This document shows, in pieces, positions 1 to 11,149 of a stretch of 64,000 nt of DNA. Each line of letters starts with the position of its first letter. Within the stretch, counting starts at the first letter, position 1. The notes under the pieces were generated by a model that was not told the DNA's origin, ran no database searches, and saw only the letters and a program-made list of their open reading frames with translations. The DNA is from Burkholderiaceae bacterium (lineage in GTDB: Bacteria; Pseudomonadota; Gammaproteobacteria; Burkholderiales; Burkholderiaceae_C): contig JAGOPK010000002.1 of NCBI GenBank assembly GCA_017992055.1, positions 580,125 to 644,124 of the forward strand, in the 5' to 3' direction. A program made the translations under genes and the position numbers.

Positions 1-216
1 GTGCGCGTCGGCCAGGTGCACCTGTTCTACCGTGCGCGCATGCTCGACACCACGCTGGACCCCGGCCCCGAGACGCTGGAGGCGCGGCTGTTCCACGAGC
101 ACGAGATCCCCTGGGATCAGATCGCCTTTCGCACCGTGCGCGAGACGCTGCAGCACTTCTTTGCCTGCCGGCGCGCCGGCCAGGGCTATCCGCTGCACAC
201 CGGCGACATCGGCTAG
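1..216 (+). CDS. NUDIX hydrolase, C-terminal part (cut by window start)
   Basis: Open from the first base to a TAG stop, giving 71 residues that read as the C-terminal third of a NUDIX hydrolase of the ADP-ribose pyrophosphatase-like type. The segment VGQVHLFYRARML, followed by PGPETLEARLF and an acidic HEIPWDQIAF stretch, matches the strand-helix end of that fold. The NUDIX box itself lies outside the window. The GTG at base 1 is simply the first codon available and not a believable start. The stop shares the palindrome CTAG with the stop of the convergent gene on the other strand. Substrate cannot be told. Confidence 0.7.
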   Translation: MRVGQVHLFYRARMLDTTLDPGPETLEARLFHEHEIPWDQIAFRTVRETLQHFFACRRAGQGYPLHTGDIG

Positions 217-1853
217 GCCGGCAGCCGGGCCTGCACCGCCGGCCCGGTGGCCGCATCGAAGCCCAGCGACCACAGCACCTCCAGATCGGCCGGCGCGCGC
301 ACGCCCTCGGCGGTCAGGCCCAGGCCCATGCCCTGCACCAGGCGCACCAGGCCCTGCAGATGGCGGCGCGCGTCGCCGGCCTCGGGCGCGGCGATGCCGT
401 TGACGAAGCGCGCATCGATGCGCACGCAGTCCAGGCCCAGGTCCATCAGGCCCTGCAGCCGGGCCAGGCCCTCGCCGGCATGTTCCAGGCCCAGCATCAC
501 GCCCAGCGGCCGCCAGCGCCGCGACAGCGCGCGCACGCGCTCGGGGCAGTCCAGCGCCAGGCTTTCCGGCAGGTCCACCCACAGCCGGCCGGCGGCCTCG
601 GGGGCCGCGGCCAGGCGCAGCGTGGCCGACTCGACAAAGCCGGCCGACATCAGGGCCGCGCGGCCCAGGTTGATGCAGCGCGCCTGGCCGTCGGCGGCGA
701 TCGCCGCCAGCGCCAGCATCAGCGCCCGCTCGTCGACCACCGCGCCCAGCCGGTTGCGCGCCACCTGCGGCAGCCAGCGCGCCGCCGGCTCGAACTCGCC
801 GCCGGGCGCCAGCTGCACGCGCAGCGGGCAGTCCAGCAGCAGCACCCGCTCGTCGGCGGTGATGACCGGAAACTCGCCCAGCCGCACCCGTCCCTGGGCC
901 AGGGCGCGCATCACGCGCCGGTGCCAGGGATTGCGGTCAGGGTCGGGCGCGGGGTCGTCCGGGTCCTCGGCCAGCACCGGCTCGGCCTCGGACAGCGGCG
1001 GGCCGGCTTCCAGTGCCGACGCGGCCTGCACCAGGGCCACGTCGGCCGGACACGGCGGTCGCAGCTCCAGCGCCGCCACCGACACCCGGGCCAGCGGATC
1101 GACCGTGGCCAGCGACTGGCCCAGGGCCTGGCGCAGGGCCTGGGCCGTGTCCTCGGCCACGCCGCCGGCGGGCAGCAGCAGCGCAAAGTCGCCACCGTCC
1201 AGCCGGCCCAGCAGGCAATCGGCCACGTGCTGCGGATAGGACTGCAGGCTCAGCGCCAGCGCACGCAGCAAACGGTCGGCGGCCTCGCGGCCGATGCGTT
1301 GGTTGAGGCCGGCCAGGTCGTGCAGGCGCACCAGCAGCAGCGTGGCCTGGGCCGGCGCCTCGTCGGATTCCAGCACCGCGGCCAGGCTGGCCAGCAGGTG
1401 GCGGCGGTTGCTCAGGCCGGTGACGGCATCCTGGTGCACCTGGCGGCGCAGCGCCTCCACCTGGCCGGCCTGCAGCTCGGCCATGCGGCGCAGGCGCTGG
1501 TGCAGGCCACCCAGGGCCTGGGCCAGCGGCTGCAGTTCCGGCGGCACGGGCGTCGCGGCCACATCGCCGCCGTCCTGGGCCGGGTCTTCGCCGCAGCACT
1601 GCACGCGACGCTGCAACTCGGCCACGGCCTGCTGCCAGCGCCGCTGGCGGCGCTGCAGCCAGGCCAGCCAGGCCAGCGCCAGCGCCCCCGGCGCGGCCAG
1701 GCCCAGTGCCAGCCAGGCCGGCCCGGCACGCGGGCCCCAGGCCAGCGCCAGCAGCAGGCCGGCGGCCAGCGCCGCCCAGCCGGCCGCTGCCGCCCAGGGG
1801 TGGATCTGGGCAGGCGCTGGGCGTTCGCTGATTGGGGTTGGGGACGGCGGCAT
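213..1853 (-). CDS. Membrane-anchored degenerate GGDEF-EAL domain protein
   Basis: A 546-residue protein with two hydrophobic segments near the N-terminus (about residues 18-62), a short coiled segment, a GGDEF-type domain (about 135-270) and an EAL-type domain (about 310-545). The GGDEF core reads RLDGGDFALLLP, so the signature is altered. In the EAL domain the EAL triad is missing at its usual place, and the later metal-binding stretches are only partly kept (VRIDARFV, LTAEGV). Known family logic: proteins that lose both signatures often act as c-di-GMP receptors or scaffolds rather than enzymes, as in LapD or YhdA/CsrD. Inference: a c-di-GMP-binding or regulatory protein. It stands alone after the PDH operon; the ATG at 1853 is the natural start, though no strong ribosome site is seen. 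Confidence 0.8.
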   Translation of the reverse strand: MPPSPTPISERPAPAQIHPWAAAAGWAALAAGLLLALAWGPRAGPAWLALGLAAPGALALAWLAWLQRRQRRWQQAVAELQRRVQCCGEDPAQDGGDVAATPVPPELQPLAQALGGLHQRLRRMAELQAGQVEALRRQVHQDAVTGLSNRRHLLASLAAVLESDEAPAQATLLLVRLHDLAGLNQRIGREAADRLLRALALSLQSYPQHVADCLLGRLDGGDFALLLPAGGVAEDTAQALRQALGQSLATVDPLARVSVAALELRPPCPADVALVQAASALEAGPPLSEAEPVLAEDPDDPAPDPDRNPWHRRVMRALAQGRVRLGEFPVITADERVLLLDCPLRVQLAPGGEFEPAARWLPQVARNRLGAVVDERALMLALAAIAADGQARCINLGRAALMSAGFVESATLRLAAAPEAAGRLWVDLPESLALDCPERVRALSRRWRPLGVMLGLEHAGEGLARLQGLMDLGLDCVRIDARFVNGIAAPEAGDARRHLQGLVRLVQGMGLGLTAEGVRAPADLEVLWSLGFDAATGPAVQARLPA

Positions 1854-1895
1854 GGCGGCCGGCGCCGGCCCTTGATGACCGGCGTCGACACCCGG

Positions 1896-1919
1896 GTTGT
1901 CGTCCTTGCGGACGACAAC
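1896..1919 (-). terminator. Hairpin after lpdA, possible terminator
   Basis: A perfect 10-bp inverted repeat, GTTGTCGTCC and GGACGACAAC with a TTGC loop, lies 29 bp past the lpdA stop. It is a strong stem but has no T-run on either strand, so it may be a factor-dependent terminator or an mRNA-end stabiliser for the PDH transcript. Confidence 0.45.
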
Positions 1920-1947
1920 TTGAGCGCCTGGCCGCTCGCCTGCCGCG

Positions 1948-3774
<1,827 letters not shown>

Positions 3775-3788
3775 CTCGGTGCCCCCGC

Positions 3789-5486
3789 TCACAGCATGAC
3801 CCGGCGGAAGTCCGCCAGGATGGCCGCGAAATACGCGTTGAAGCGCGCCGCCGCCGCGCCGTCGATGACGCGGTGGTCCCAGCTCAGGCTCAGCGGCAGG
3901 ATCAGGCGCGGCTGGAAGGCCTTGCCGTCCCAGCGTGGCTCCATCGTGCTCTTGCACACGCCCATGATCGCCACCTCGGGCGCATTGATGATGGGCGTGA
4001 AGTACTTGCCGCCGATGCCGCCCAGCGACGAGATGCTGAAGCAGCCGCCGCTCATGTCGGCCGGGCCCAGCTTGCCGTCGCGCGCCTTCTTGGCCAGTTC
4101 GCCCATCTCGGTGCCGATCTGGAAGATACCCTTCTTGTCGGCATCCTTGATCACCGGCACCACCAGGCCGTTGGGCGTATCGGCGGCAAAGCCGATGTGG
4201 AAGTAGTTCTTGTAGACCAGGGCGTCGCCGTCCAGGCTGGCATTGAACTCGGGGAACTTCTTCAGCGCCGCCACCGCGGCCTTGATCATGAAGGCCAGCA
4301 TCGTGACCTTGATGCCGCTCTTCTCGTTCTCCTTGTTCAGCTGGACACGGAAGGCCTCCAGCTCGGTGATGTCGGCATCGTCGTGGTTGGTGACGTGCGG
4401 GATCATCACCCAGTTGCGGTGCAGGTTGGCGCCGCTGATCTTCTTGATGCGGCTCAGGTCCTTGCGCTCGATGGGGCCGAACTTGGCGAAGTCCACCTGC
4501 GGCCAGGGCAGCAGGCCGGGCAGGCTGCCACCCGCAGCAGCCGGCGCGGCGGCCGGGGCCTTGGCCTTCTGCGCCGCGGTCTGGGTGTCACCGGCCATCA
4601 CGCGCTTGACGAAGCCCTGCACGTCGTCCTGGGTGATGCGGCCCTTGGGACCGCTGCCGGCCACCTCGGCCAGCGGCACACCCAGCTCACGCGCCAGCTT
4701 GCGGATGGTGGGCGAGGCATGGGGCAGCTTGGCGCTGGGCGTGCCGGGCTGGTGCGCCGGCAGAACGGCCGCAGCGGCCGCCGGGGCGGCGACAGCCGGC
4801 GCCGCTGCGGGAGCGGCCGCGGGGACGGCTGCAGAGGCGGCCACCGGAGCCGATGCCGCAGCAGCCGGTGCCGCCATCGCGGCACCACCGGCCACCGCCA
4901 CGCGGGCGATCAGCGAGCCCTGGTTGACCTTGTCGCCGATGGCCACGGTCAGCGACTGCAGCACGCCGGCCACGCTGGACGGGATCTCCATCGAGGCCTT
5001 GTCCGACTCCACCGTCAGCAGGCTCTGCTCGGCCTGGATCGTGTCGCCGGGCTTGACCAGCAGCTCGATCACCGCCACGTCCTTGAAGTCGCCGATGTCG
5101 GGCACCAGCACGTCGACCACACCGCCGGCGGCGGCCGGCGCCGCGGCAACGGGTGCCGGCGCTGCGGCTGTGGCCGCTGCCGCGACCGGTGCGGGAGCGG
5201 GCGCCGCCGCGGCAGCGGGGGCCGGTGCCGCGGCAGCGCCGCCGGCCGCCTCCAGCACCAGCAGCAGCGAGCCTTCGGCCACGCGGTCGCCCAGCGCCAC
5301 CTTCAGCTCCTTGACCACGCCGGCGTGGCTGGACGGGATCTCCATCGAGGCCTTGTCCGATTCCACCGTGATCAGGCTCTGCTCGACACGCACCGTGTCG
5401 CCGGGCTTGACCAGCAGCTCGATCACCGCCACGTCCTTGAAGTCGCCGATGTCCGGGACCTTCACTTCCACCAATGTTCCTGCCAT
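3789..5486 (-). CDS. aceF: Dihydrolipoamide acetyltransferase (PDH E2), two lipoyl domains
   Basis: 565 residues. E2 takes acetyl groups from E1 onto lipoyl lysines and passes them to CoA. Domains in order: lipoyl 1 (K45), a long Ala/Pro linker, lipoyl 2 (K163), a second Ala/Pro linker, a peripheral-subunit-binding domain ([12 protein letters not shown]... GRITQDDV), and the acyltransferase core ending in the active-site DHRVIDG (His about 538). The two lipoyl modules are nearly identical at the DNA level, suggesting internal duplication or gene conversion. They also resemble the lipoyl domain of the following lpdA, so the complex has three lipoyl types. It lies 29 bp after aceE. Confidence 0.97.
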   Translation of the reverse strand: MAGTLVEVKVPDIGDFKDVAVIELLVKPGDTVRVEQSLITVESDKASMEIPSSHAGVVKELKVALGDRVAEGSLLLVLEAAGGAAAAPAPAAAAAPAPAPVAAAATAAAPAPVAAAPAAAGGVVDVLVPDIGDFKDVAVIELLVKPGDTIQAEQSLLTVESDKASMEIPSSVAGVLQSLTVAIGDKVNQGSLIARVAVAGGAAMAAPAAAASAPVAASAAVPAAAPAAAPAVAAPAAAAAVLPAHQPGTPSAKLPHASPTIRKLARELGVPLAEVAGSGPKGRITQDDVQGFVKRVMAGDTQTAAQKAKAPAAAPAAAGGSLPGLLPWPQVDFAKFGPIERKDLSRIKKISGANLHRNWVMIPHVTNHDDADITELEAFRVQLNKENEKSGIKVTMLAFMIKAAVAALKKFPEFNASLDGDALVYKNYFHIGFAADTPNGLVVPVIKDADKKGIFQIGTEMGELAKKARDGKLGPADMSGGCFSISSLGGIGGKYFTPIINAPEVAIMGVCKSTMEPRWDGKAFQPRLILPLSLSWDHRVIDGAAAARFNAYFAAILADFRRVML

Positions 5487-5515
5487 GGTTGTCGTCTCCA
5501 GTGAGGCCGCGTATT

Positions 5516-8239
5516 TCAGGCGTACAGCGGGTTGATCTTGTTCACGTCCAGGCCGTACTTGGCGATGGCCTCGGCCACGCGTGCGGCCGGCACCGCGCCT
5601 TCATCGGCCAGGCTCTTCAGCGCGGCCACGACGATGTAGTGGCGGTTGATCTCGAAGTGCTCGCGCAGCTTGCTGCGGAAGTCGCTGCGGCCGAAGCCGT
5701 CGGTGCCCAGCACCTTGTAGCCGCGGCCGCGCGGCATGAAGGCGCGGATCTGCTCGGCGTAGTTCTTGATGTAGTCGGTGGAAGCCACCACCGGGCCGGC
5801 CTGGTCGGCCAGCTGCTGGGTGACGAAGGGCACGCGCGGCGCCTCGGTGGGATGCAGCAGGTTCCAGCGCTCGCAGTCCTGGCCGTCGCGGGCCAGCTCG
5901 TTGAAGCTGGGGCAGCTCCACACCCGGGCGGCCACGCCCCAGTCGGCGGCCAGCAGGGTGCGCGCGGCCATGCTCTCGCGCAGGATCGAACCCGAGCCCA
6001 GCAGGTTGACCTGGGGCTGGCCGGCCACCGCGGTGGAGGCCTCTTCCAGCAGGTACATGCCCTTGATGATCTGTTCCTCGGTGCCGGCGCGCAGGCCGGG
6101 CATCGGGTAGTTCTCGTTCAGCAGGGTCAGGTAGAAGAACACGTTCTCCTGGCGCTCGACCATGCGCTTCAGGCCGTGGTGGATGATCACGCCGACCTCG
6201 TGCGCGAAGCTGGGGTCGTAGCTGACGCAGTTCGGGATGGTGCCGGCCAGGATGTGGCTGTGGCCGTCCTCGTGCTGCAGGCCTTCGCCGTTCAGCGTGG
6301 TGCGGCCGCTGGTGCCGCCGAGCAGGAAGCCACGCGCCTGCATGTCGCCGGCGGCCCAGGCCAGGTCGCCGATGCGCTGGAAGCCGAACATCGAGTAGTA
6401 GATGTAGAACGGCACCATGATGCGGTTGTTGGTGCTGTACGACGTCGCCGCGGCGATCCAGCTGGCCATGCCGCCGGCCTCGTTGATGCCTTCCTGCAGG
6501 ATCTGGCCGTTCTGCGCCTCGCGGTAGTACATCACCTGGTCCTTGTCGACCGGCGTGTACTTCTGGCCCTCGGGGTTGTAGATGCCGATCTGGCGGAACA
6601 GGCCTTCCATGCCGAAGGTGCGCGCCTCGTCCACCAGGATGGGCACGACGCGCGGGCCCATGGCCTGGTCGCGCAGCAGCTGGGTCAGGAAGCGCACATA
6701 GGCCTGGGTGGTGCTGATCTCGCGGCCCTCGGCGGTGGGCTCGAGCACGGCCTTGAAGGTGTCGAGCGCCGGCACGGTGAAGTGCTCGTCGGCCTTGGCA
6801 CGGCGCTTGGGCAGGTAGCCGCCCAGGGCCTTGCGGCGCTCGTGCAGGTACTTCATCTCCGGCGTGTCGTCGGCCGGCTTGTAGAACGGGATCTTCGGCA
6901 GCTCGCTGTCGGGGATGGGGATGTTGAAGCGGTCGCGCATGTAGCGGATGTCGTCGTCCGACAGCTTCTTGGTCTGGTGGGCGGTGTTCTTGCCCTCGCC
7001 GGCCTTGCCCATGCCATAACCCTTGACCGTCTTCACCAGCAGCACGGTGGGCTGGCCCTGGTGGGTGTTGGCGGCATGGAAGGCCGCATACACCTTGGCC
7101 GCATCATGGCCGCCGCGGCGCAGGTTCCAGACGTCGGCGTCGCTCATCTTGGCCACCATCTCCAGCGCGCGCGGATCGCGGCCGAAGAACTGCTTGCGCA
7201 CGAAGGCGCCGTCGTTGGCCTTCATCGCCTGGTAGTCGCCGTCCAGCGTCTCCATCATGATGCGGCGCAGCACGCCTTCCTTGTCGCGGGCCAGCAGCGG
7301 GTCCCAGTTGCTGCCCCACAGCAGCTTCAGCACGTTCCAGCCGGCGCCGCGGAACTCGCCCTCCAGTTCCTGGATGATCTTGCCGTTGCCACGCACCGGG
7401 CCGTCCAGGCGCTGCAGGTTGCAGTTGACGACAAACACCAGGTTGTCGAGGTTCTCGCGCGCGGCCAGGCCGATGGCGCCCAGGCTCTCGGGCTCGTCCA
7501 TCTCGCCGTCGCCGCAGAACACCCAGACCTTGCGCTGGCTGGTATCGGCCAGGCCACGCGCATGCAGGTACTTCAGGAAGCGCGCCTGGTAGATGGCCAT
7601 CAAGGGCCCCAGGCCCATGGACACGGTGGGGAACTGCCAGAAGCCCGGCATCAGCTTGGGATGCGGATAGCTGGAGATGCCCTTGCCGTCGACCTCCTGG
7701 CGGAAGTTGAGCAGCTGCTCCTCGGTCAGCCGGCCTTCCATGTAGGCGCGGGCATAGACGCCGGGCGCGCTGTGGCCCTGGATGTAGAGCAGGTCGCCGC
7801 CATGCTTGCCGCCGGCATCGGTGTCATCGGCATGCCAGAAGTGGTTGAAGCCGGCCGCGAACATGTGGGCCAGGCTCTGGAACGAGCTGATGTGGCCGCC
7901 CAGGTCACCGCCATCGGCCGGGTCCAGCCGATTGGCCTTGACGACCATGGCCATGGCATTCCAGCGCATGTAGGCACGCAGCCGGCCTTCCAGCTCCAGG
8001 TTGCCCGGGCTGCGCTCTTCCTGTTCGGGCTCGATGGTGTTGACGTAGCCGGTGTTGGCCGAGAACGGCATGTCCACGCCGTGCTCGCGGGCCTCTTCCA
8101 GCAGCTGCTCCAGCAGGAAATGCGCGCGCTCCGCGCCCTCGCTGTCGATGACGGCCTGCAGGGCCTGCAGCCATTCACGGGTTTCCTGCGCGTCGGTGTC
8201 CAGGGCGGAACCGGGCAGCGCGGAGGGCGATGCGGACAT
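5516..8239 (-). CDS. aceE: Pyruvate dehydrogenase E1 component, homodimeric type
   Basis: 907 residues, normal for the homodimeric AceE of gamma- and beta-proteobacteria (about 890-910). E1 decarboxylates pyruvate with thiamin diphosphate and reductively acetylates E2. The ThDP/Mg motif starts at GDGEMDEPESLGA; FMPRGRGYKVLGTDGFGRSD near the C-terminus is typical. A longer frame exists upstream, but the ATG at 8239 is preceded by AGGAGA at good spacing. First gene of the aceE-aceF-lpdA operon. Its leader contains an AT-rich stretch shared with a divergent sensor kinase. The ThDP need makes the thiamin riboswitch locus at 61 kb a metabolic partner. Confidence 0.98.
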   Translation of the reverse strand: MSASPSALPGSALDTDAQETREWLQALQAVIDSEGAERAHFLLEQLLEEAREHGVDMPFSANTGYVNTIEPEQEERSPGNLELEGRLRAYMRWNAMAMVVKANRLDPADGGDLGGHISSFQSLAHMFAAGFNHFWHADDTDAGGKHGGDLLYIQGHSAPGVYARAYMEGRLTEEQLLNFRQEVDGKGISSYPHPKLMPGFWQFPTVSMGLGPLMAIYQARFLKYLHARGLADTSQRKVWVFCGDGEMDEPESLGAIGLAARENLDNLVFVVNCNLQRLDGPVRGNGKIIQELEGEFRGAGWNVLKLLWGSNWDPLLARDKEGVLRRIMMETLDGDYQAMKANDGAFVRKQFFGRDPRALEMVAKMSDADVWNLRRGGHDAAKVYAAFHAANTHQGQPTVLLVKTVKGYGMGKAGEGKNTAHQTKKLSDDDIRYMRDRFNIPIPDSELPKIPFYKPADDTPEMKYLHERRKALGGYLPKRRAKADEHFTVPALDTFKAVLEPTAEGREISTTQAYVRFLTQLLRDQAMGPRVVPILVDEARTFGMEGLFRQIGIYNPEGQKYTPVDKDQVMYYREAQNGQILQEGINEAGGMASWIAAATSYSTNNRIMVPFYIYYSMFGFQRIGDLAWAAGDMQARGFLLGGTSGRTTLNGEGLQHEDGHSHILAGTIPNCVSYDPSFAHEVGVIIHHGLKRMVERQENVFFYLTLLNENYPMPGLRAGTEEQIIKGMYLLEEASTAVAGQPQVNLLGSGSILRESMAARTLLAADWGVAARVWSCPSFNELARDGQDCERWNLLHPTEAPRVPFVTQQLADQAGPVVASTDYIKNYAEQIRAFMPRGRGYKVLGTDGFGRSDFRSKLREHFEINRHYIVVAALKSLADEGAVPAARVAEAIAKYGLDVNKINPLYA

Positions 8240-8454
8240 GGGTTGTCTCCTCTTGGCAGAGTCTGGGTCTGGGACGTGGCGATCGGGCCGATCCGGCGAT
8301 CGGCGCGAAGTGTCGCACAAGGGTTGGCAAATTCCAAATCACAGGAACTGTTTTCGTATTATGAATTTTTAGAGAGAATGAGGCGTTGTATGCCGCCCTG
8401 CGGAATCCAATCCAGGCCGCCTGCGCAGCCGCCCCGCCCGGGATAATCCGCGCC
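8240..8454. promoter_or_regulatory. Divergent promoter region between aceE and the sensor kinase gene
   Basis: A 215-bp gap holding a conspicuous AT-rich island at about 8322-8380 in otherwise GC-rich DNA. A TATTAT at 8357-8362 could be a -10 for the rightward gene, and its other strand gives CATAAT for aceE. No convincing -35 partners are seen, so exact start sites are open. A second GATAAT at 8442-8447 lies only 7 bp before the kinase ATG. The aceE ribosome site AGGAGA lies at the left end. Confidence 0.45.
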
Positions 8455-11112
8455 ATGGCAACCCCTTCCCAAGGCTCCGGCGCCGGGCTCGGCGAACGTG
8501 CACGCCGGCCGCTGGGCCGCTGGTGGCGCCGCCAGTCGCCAGCGCGCCAGGACCGACTGGCCACCCTGGCCCCGCTGGCCTCGGTGCTGCTGTTCCTGGC
8601 GGCCATCATTGCGGCCTTCTGGTACCTGCGCAACGAGGAAATCGAGCGCGAGACCGAGGCCGTCAAGCGCGATGCCGAGATCGCCCAGCAGCAGATCCGC
8701 CTGCGCCTGATCGAGACCCAGGAGCAGCTGGTGCGGCTGGCGCGCGAGTTCGCCTCGCGCGAGCTCGAGCCCGGCGAGTTTGCGCAGCAGGCCCATGGCC
8801 TGGCCGGCGACCGCCCGGAGATCCAGCGCCTGGTGTGGCTGGGCGCCGACGAGCGTGTGCGCGCCCGCCACGAGGTGGCCGGCGAGCGCGAGGACGGGGG
8901 CAGCACCGCGCCCGGCAGCGCCCTGCCCGCACGCGGCGGCGCATCGGCGGCCAGCGGCCGCGGTCCGCTGCGCCCCGAGGTCCGCAGCGAATCTCGCGGC
9001 GAGTCGCGCGGCGAATCCCGCAGCGAGGCCGACTGGGCCTTCATCGCCGCCCGCGACCTGCGCCAGCCGATCTACTCGCGCCCGTTCAAGGACCGCCACG
9101 GTACCCTGGTGTTCCAGGTGCAGGTGCCGATGCTGTCGCGTGGCCAGTTCACCGGCGCCCTGGTGGCCGACTATGCGGTGGACGTGCTGATGCGCCACCA
9201 GGTGCCGTCCGAGGTGACGCGCCGCCATGCGGTGGCCATCCTCGACGACCGCCACAACGAGCTGGTCAACACCGGCTCGGCGGTGCCCGGCCCGGCCGGC
9301 CGCCAGGCCTCGCGCTCGGCCATCGTGCACGACATCCCGCTGGCCCCGGCGGCCAACGGCCTGCTGGTGCGCGCCACCGGCTACCGCACCTCGGCCGGCC
9401 TGGTCGGCAACACCTTGTTCTGGATGGTGGTGGCGCTGTCGGTGCTGACGGTGTGGATGCTGCTGGGCACCTGGCGCCATGTGCGCCGGCGTGGCCAGAT
9501 CCAGGGCGCCTTGGTGCAGGAGACCAATTTCCGCCGCGCGATGGAAAACTCCATGCTCACCGGCATGCGCGCGATCGACATGGAAGGCCGCGTGACCTAT
9601 GTCAACCCGGCCTTCTGCGCGATGACCGGCTTCACCGAGCACGAGCTGATCGGCCGCCTGCCGCCCTATCCCTACTGGCCGCACGACCGGGTGGACGAGA
9701 ACCACCGCCTGCTGCAGCAGCAGCTGCAGGGCCGCAGCCCGGCCGGCGGCATCGAGGTCAAGGTGATGCGCAAGAACGGCACGCTGTTCGATGCGCGCAT
9801 GTATGTGTCGCCGCTGGTCGATGCCAAGGGCCAGCAGACCGGCTGGATGACCAGCATGACCAACATCACCGAGGCCAAGCGCATCCGCGACCAGCTCTCG
9901 GCCAGCCACGAGCGCTTCACCACCGTGCTCGAAGGCCTGGAGGCCGCGGTGTCGGTGCTGTCGGTGCAGCAGGGCGAGCTGCTGTTCACCAACCGCTCCT
10001 ACCGGCTGTGGTTCGGCGCCGATCCACGCGGCCATGCGCTGCTGGCCAGCGGTTCGGCCCCGGGCACCGACGACGAAACCCATGGCGACGGCGATGTCGA
10101 CGACTACACCGGCCTGCCGGCGCAGGAGCTGGCCGGCCTGGGCGCCAACCCGCGCGAGGTGTATGCGCCGGCGCTGGACAAATGGTTCGACGTGCGCGCC
10201 CGCTACCTGCAATGGACCGACGGCCGGCTGGCGCAGATGCTGATTGCCACCGACGTGACCGCGCGCCGCCGTGCCGAGGAGCTGTCGGCCCAGCAGGCCG
10301 AGAAGGCCCAGGTGTCGAGCCGGTTGATCACCATGGGCGAGATGGCCAGCAGCGTGGCGCACGAGCTGAACCAGCCGCTGACGGCCATCAACAACTACTG
10401 CAACGGCATGGTGTCGCGGGTCAAGGCCGGCTCGATCGACAACGACGGCCTGATCGCCGCGCTGCAAAAGACCGCCAAGCAGGCCGAGCGCGCCGGCCAG
10501 ATCATCCACCGCATCCGCGCCTTCGTGAAAAAGAGCGAGCCGCAGCGCGTGCCGGCCCATGCCAAGGACATCGTCGAGGACGCGGTCGAGCTGGCGTCCA
10601 TCGAGATGCGGCGGCGCAATGTGCAGATCCACCATTACGTGGCTCAGCGCCTGCCGCAGCTCAAGTGCGACCCGATCCTGATCGAGCAGGTGCTGCTGAA
10701 CCTGCTGAAAAACGCCGCCGAGGCCATCGACAGCGGCAAGATGCCGCCGTCGCGCCGCCACATCGAGCTGCGCGTGGTGCCGCGCCACACGCCCGACGAG
10801 GGCGGCGTGATCGAGTTCAACGTCACCGACATGGGCCCGGGCCTGCCCGACGAGGTGATCGCCCGGCTGTACGAGGCATTCTTCTCCACCAAGGCCGAGG
10901 GCCTGGGCATCGGCCTGTCGCTGTGCCGCTCGATCATCGAGTCGCACCGCGGCCGGATCCGGGCGGAGAACCTCTACAATGGAACGCTTGTGTCGGGGTG
11001 CCGGTTCGCCTTCACCCTGCCCGTCGAAACCAGCGTTCGGCCCGAGGAGACACCACTGCTGCCGTCGCCCGACGATGCAGTGCCCGGCACCGGCCCACGC
11101 ACCGCCGTCTGA
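8455..11112 (+). CDS. PAS-domain sensor histidine kinase (FixL/TtrS-like)
   Basis: 885 residues. A transmembrane helix (about 37-58) leads into a roughly 255-residue periplasmic sensor region and a second helix (about 317-340). Two PAS-like modules follow (about 358-475 and 487-600), then a HisKA domain with phospho-acceptor His636 in VAHELNQPLTAINNYC, and a HATPase_c domain with the N, G1 (DMGPGLPDE) and G2 (GLGIGLS) boxes. The ELNQPL signature is that of DctB/FixL-type kinases that pair with FixJ-like regulators, and such a regulator follows after 37 bp. The periplasmic part has a short low-complexity repeat, RSESRGESRGESRSEAD, at 8985-9030. The ATG at 8455 was preferred over one 69 bp upstream because it opens the cytoplasmic N-terminus. 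Ligand unknown; the position opposite aceE suggests a carbon or redox cue. Confidence 0.9.
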   Translation: MATPSQGSGAGLGERARRPLGRWWRRQSPARQDRLATLAPLASVLLFLAAIIAAFWYLRNEEIERETEAVKRDAEIAQQQIRLRLIETQEQLVRLAREFASRELEPGEFAQQAHGLAGDRPEIQRLVWLGADERVRARHEVAGEREDGGSTAPGSALPARGGASAASGRGPLRPEVRSESRGESRGESRSEADWAFIAARDLRQPIYSRPFKDRHGTLVFQVQVPMLSRGQFTGALVADYAVDVLMRHQVPSEVTRRHAVAILDDRHNELVNTGSAVPGPAGRQASRSAIVHDIPLAPAANGLLVRATGYRTSAGLVGNTLFWMVVALSVLTVWMLLGTWRHVRRRGQIQGALVQETNFRRAMENSMLTGMRAIDMEGRVTYVNPAFCAMTGFTEHELIGRLPPYPYWPHDRVDENHRLLQQQLQGRSPAGGIEVKVMRKNGTLFDARMYVSPLVDAKGQQTGWMTSMTNITEAKRIRDQLSASHERFTTVLEGLEAAVSVLSVQQGELLFTNRSYRLWFGADPRGHALLASGSAPGTDDETHGDGDVDDYTGLPAQELAGLGANPREVYAPALDKWFDVRARYLQWTDGRLAQMLIATDVTARRRAEELSAQQAEKAQVSSRLITMGEMASSVAHELNQPLTAINNYCNGMVSRVKAGSIDNDGLIAALQKTAKQAERAGQIIHRIRAFVKKSEPQRVPAHAKDIVEDAVELASIEMRRRNVQIHHYVAQRLPQLKCDPILIEQVLLNLLKNAAEAIDSGKMPPSRRHIELRVVPRHTPDEGGVIEFNVTDMGPGLPDEVIARLYEAFFSTKAEGLGIGLSLCRSIIESHRGRIRAENLYNGTLVSGCRFAFTLPVETSVRPEETPLLPSPDDAVPGTGPRTAV

Positions 11113-11149
11113 CTGGCCACTGAGCCGCCAACGAGGAGCCCACCGCCCC

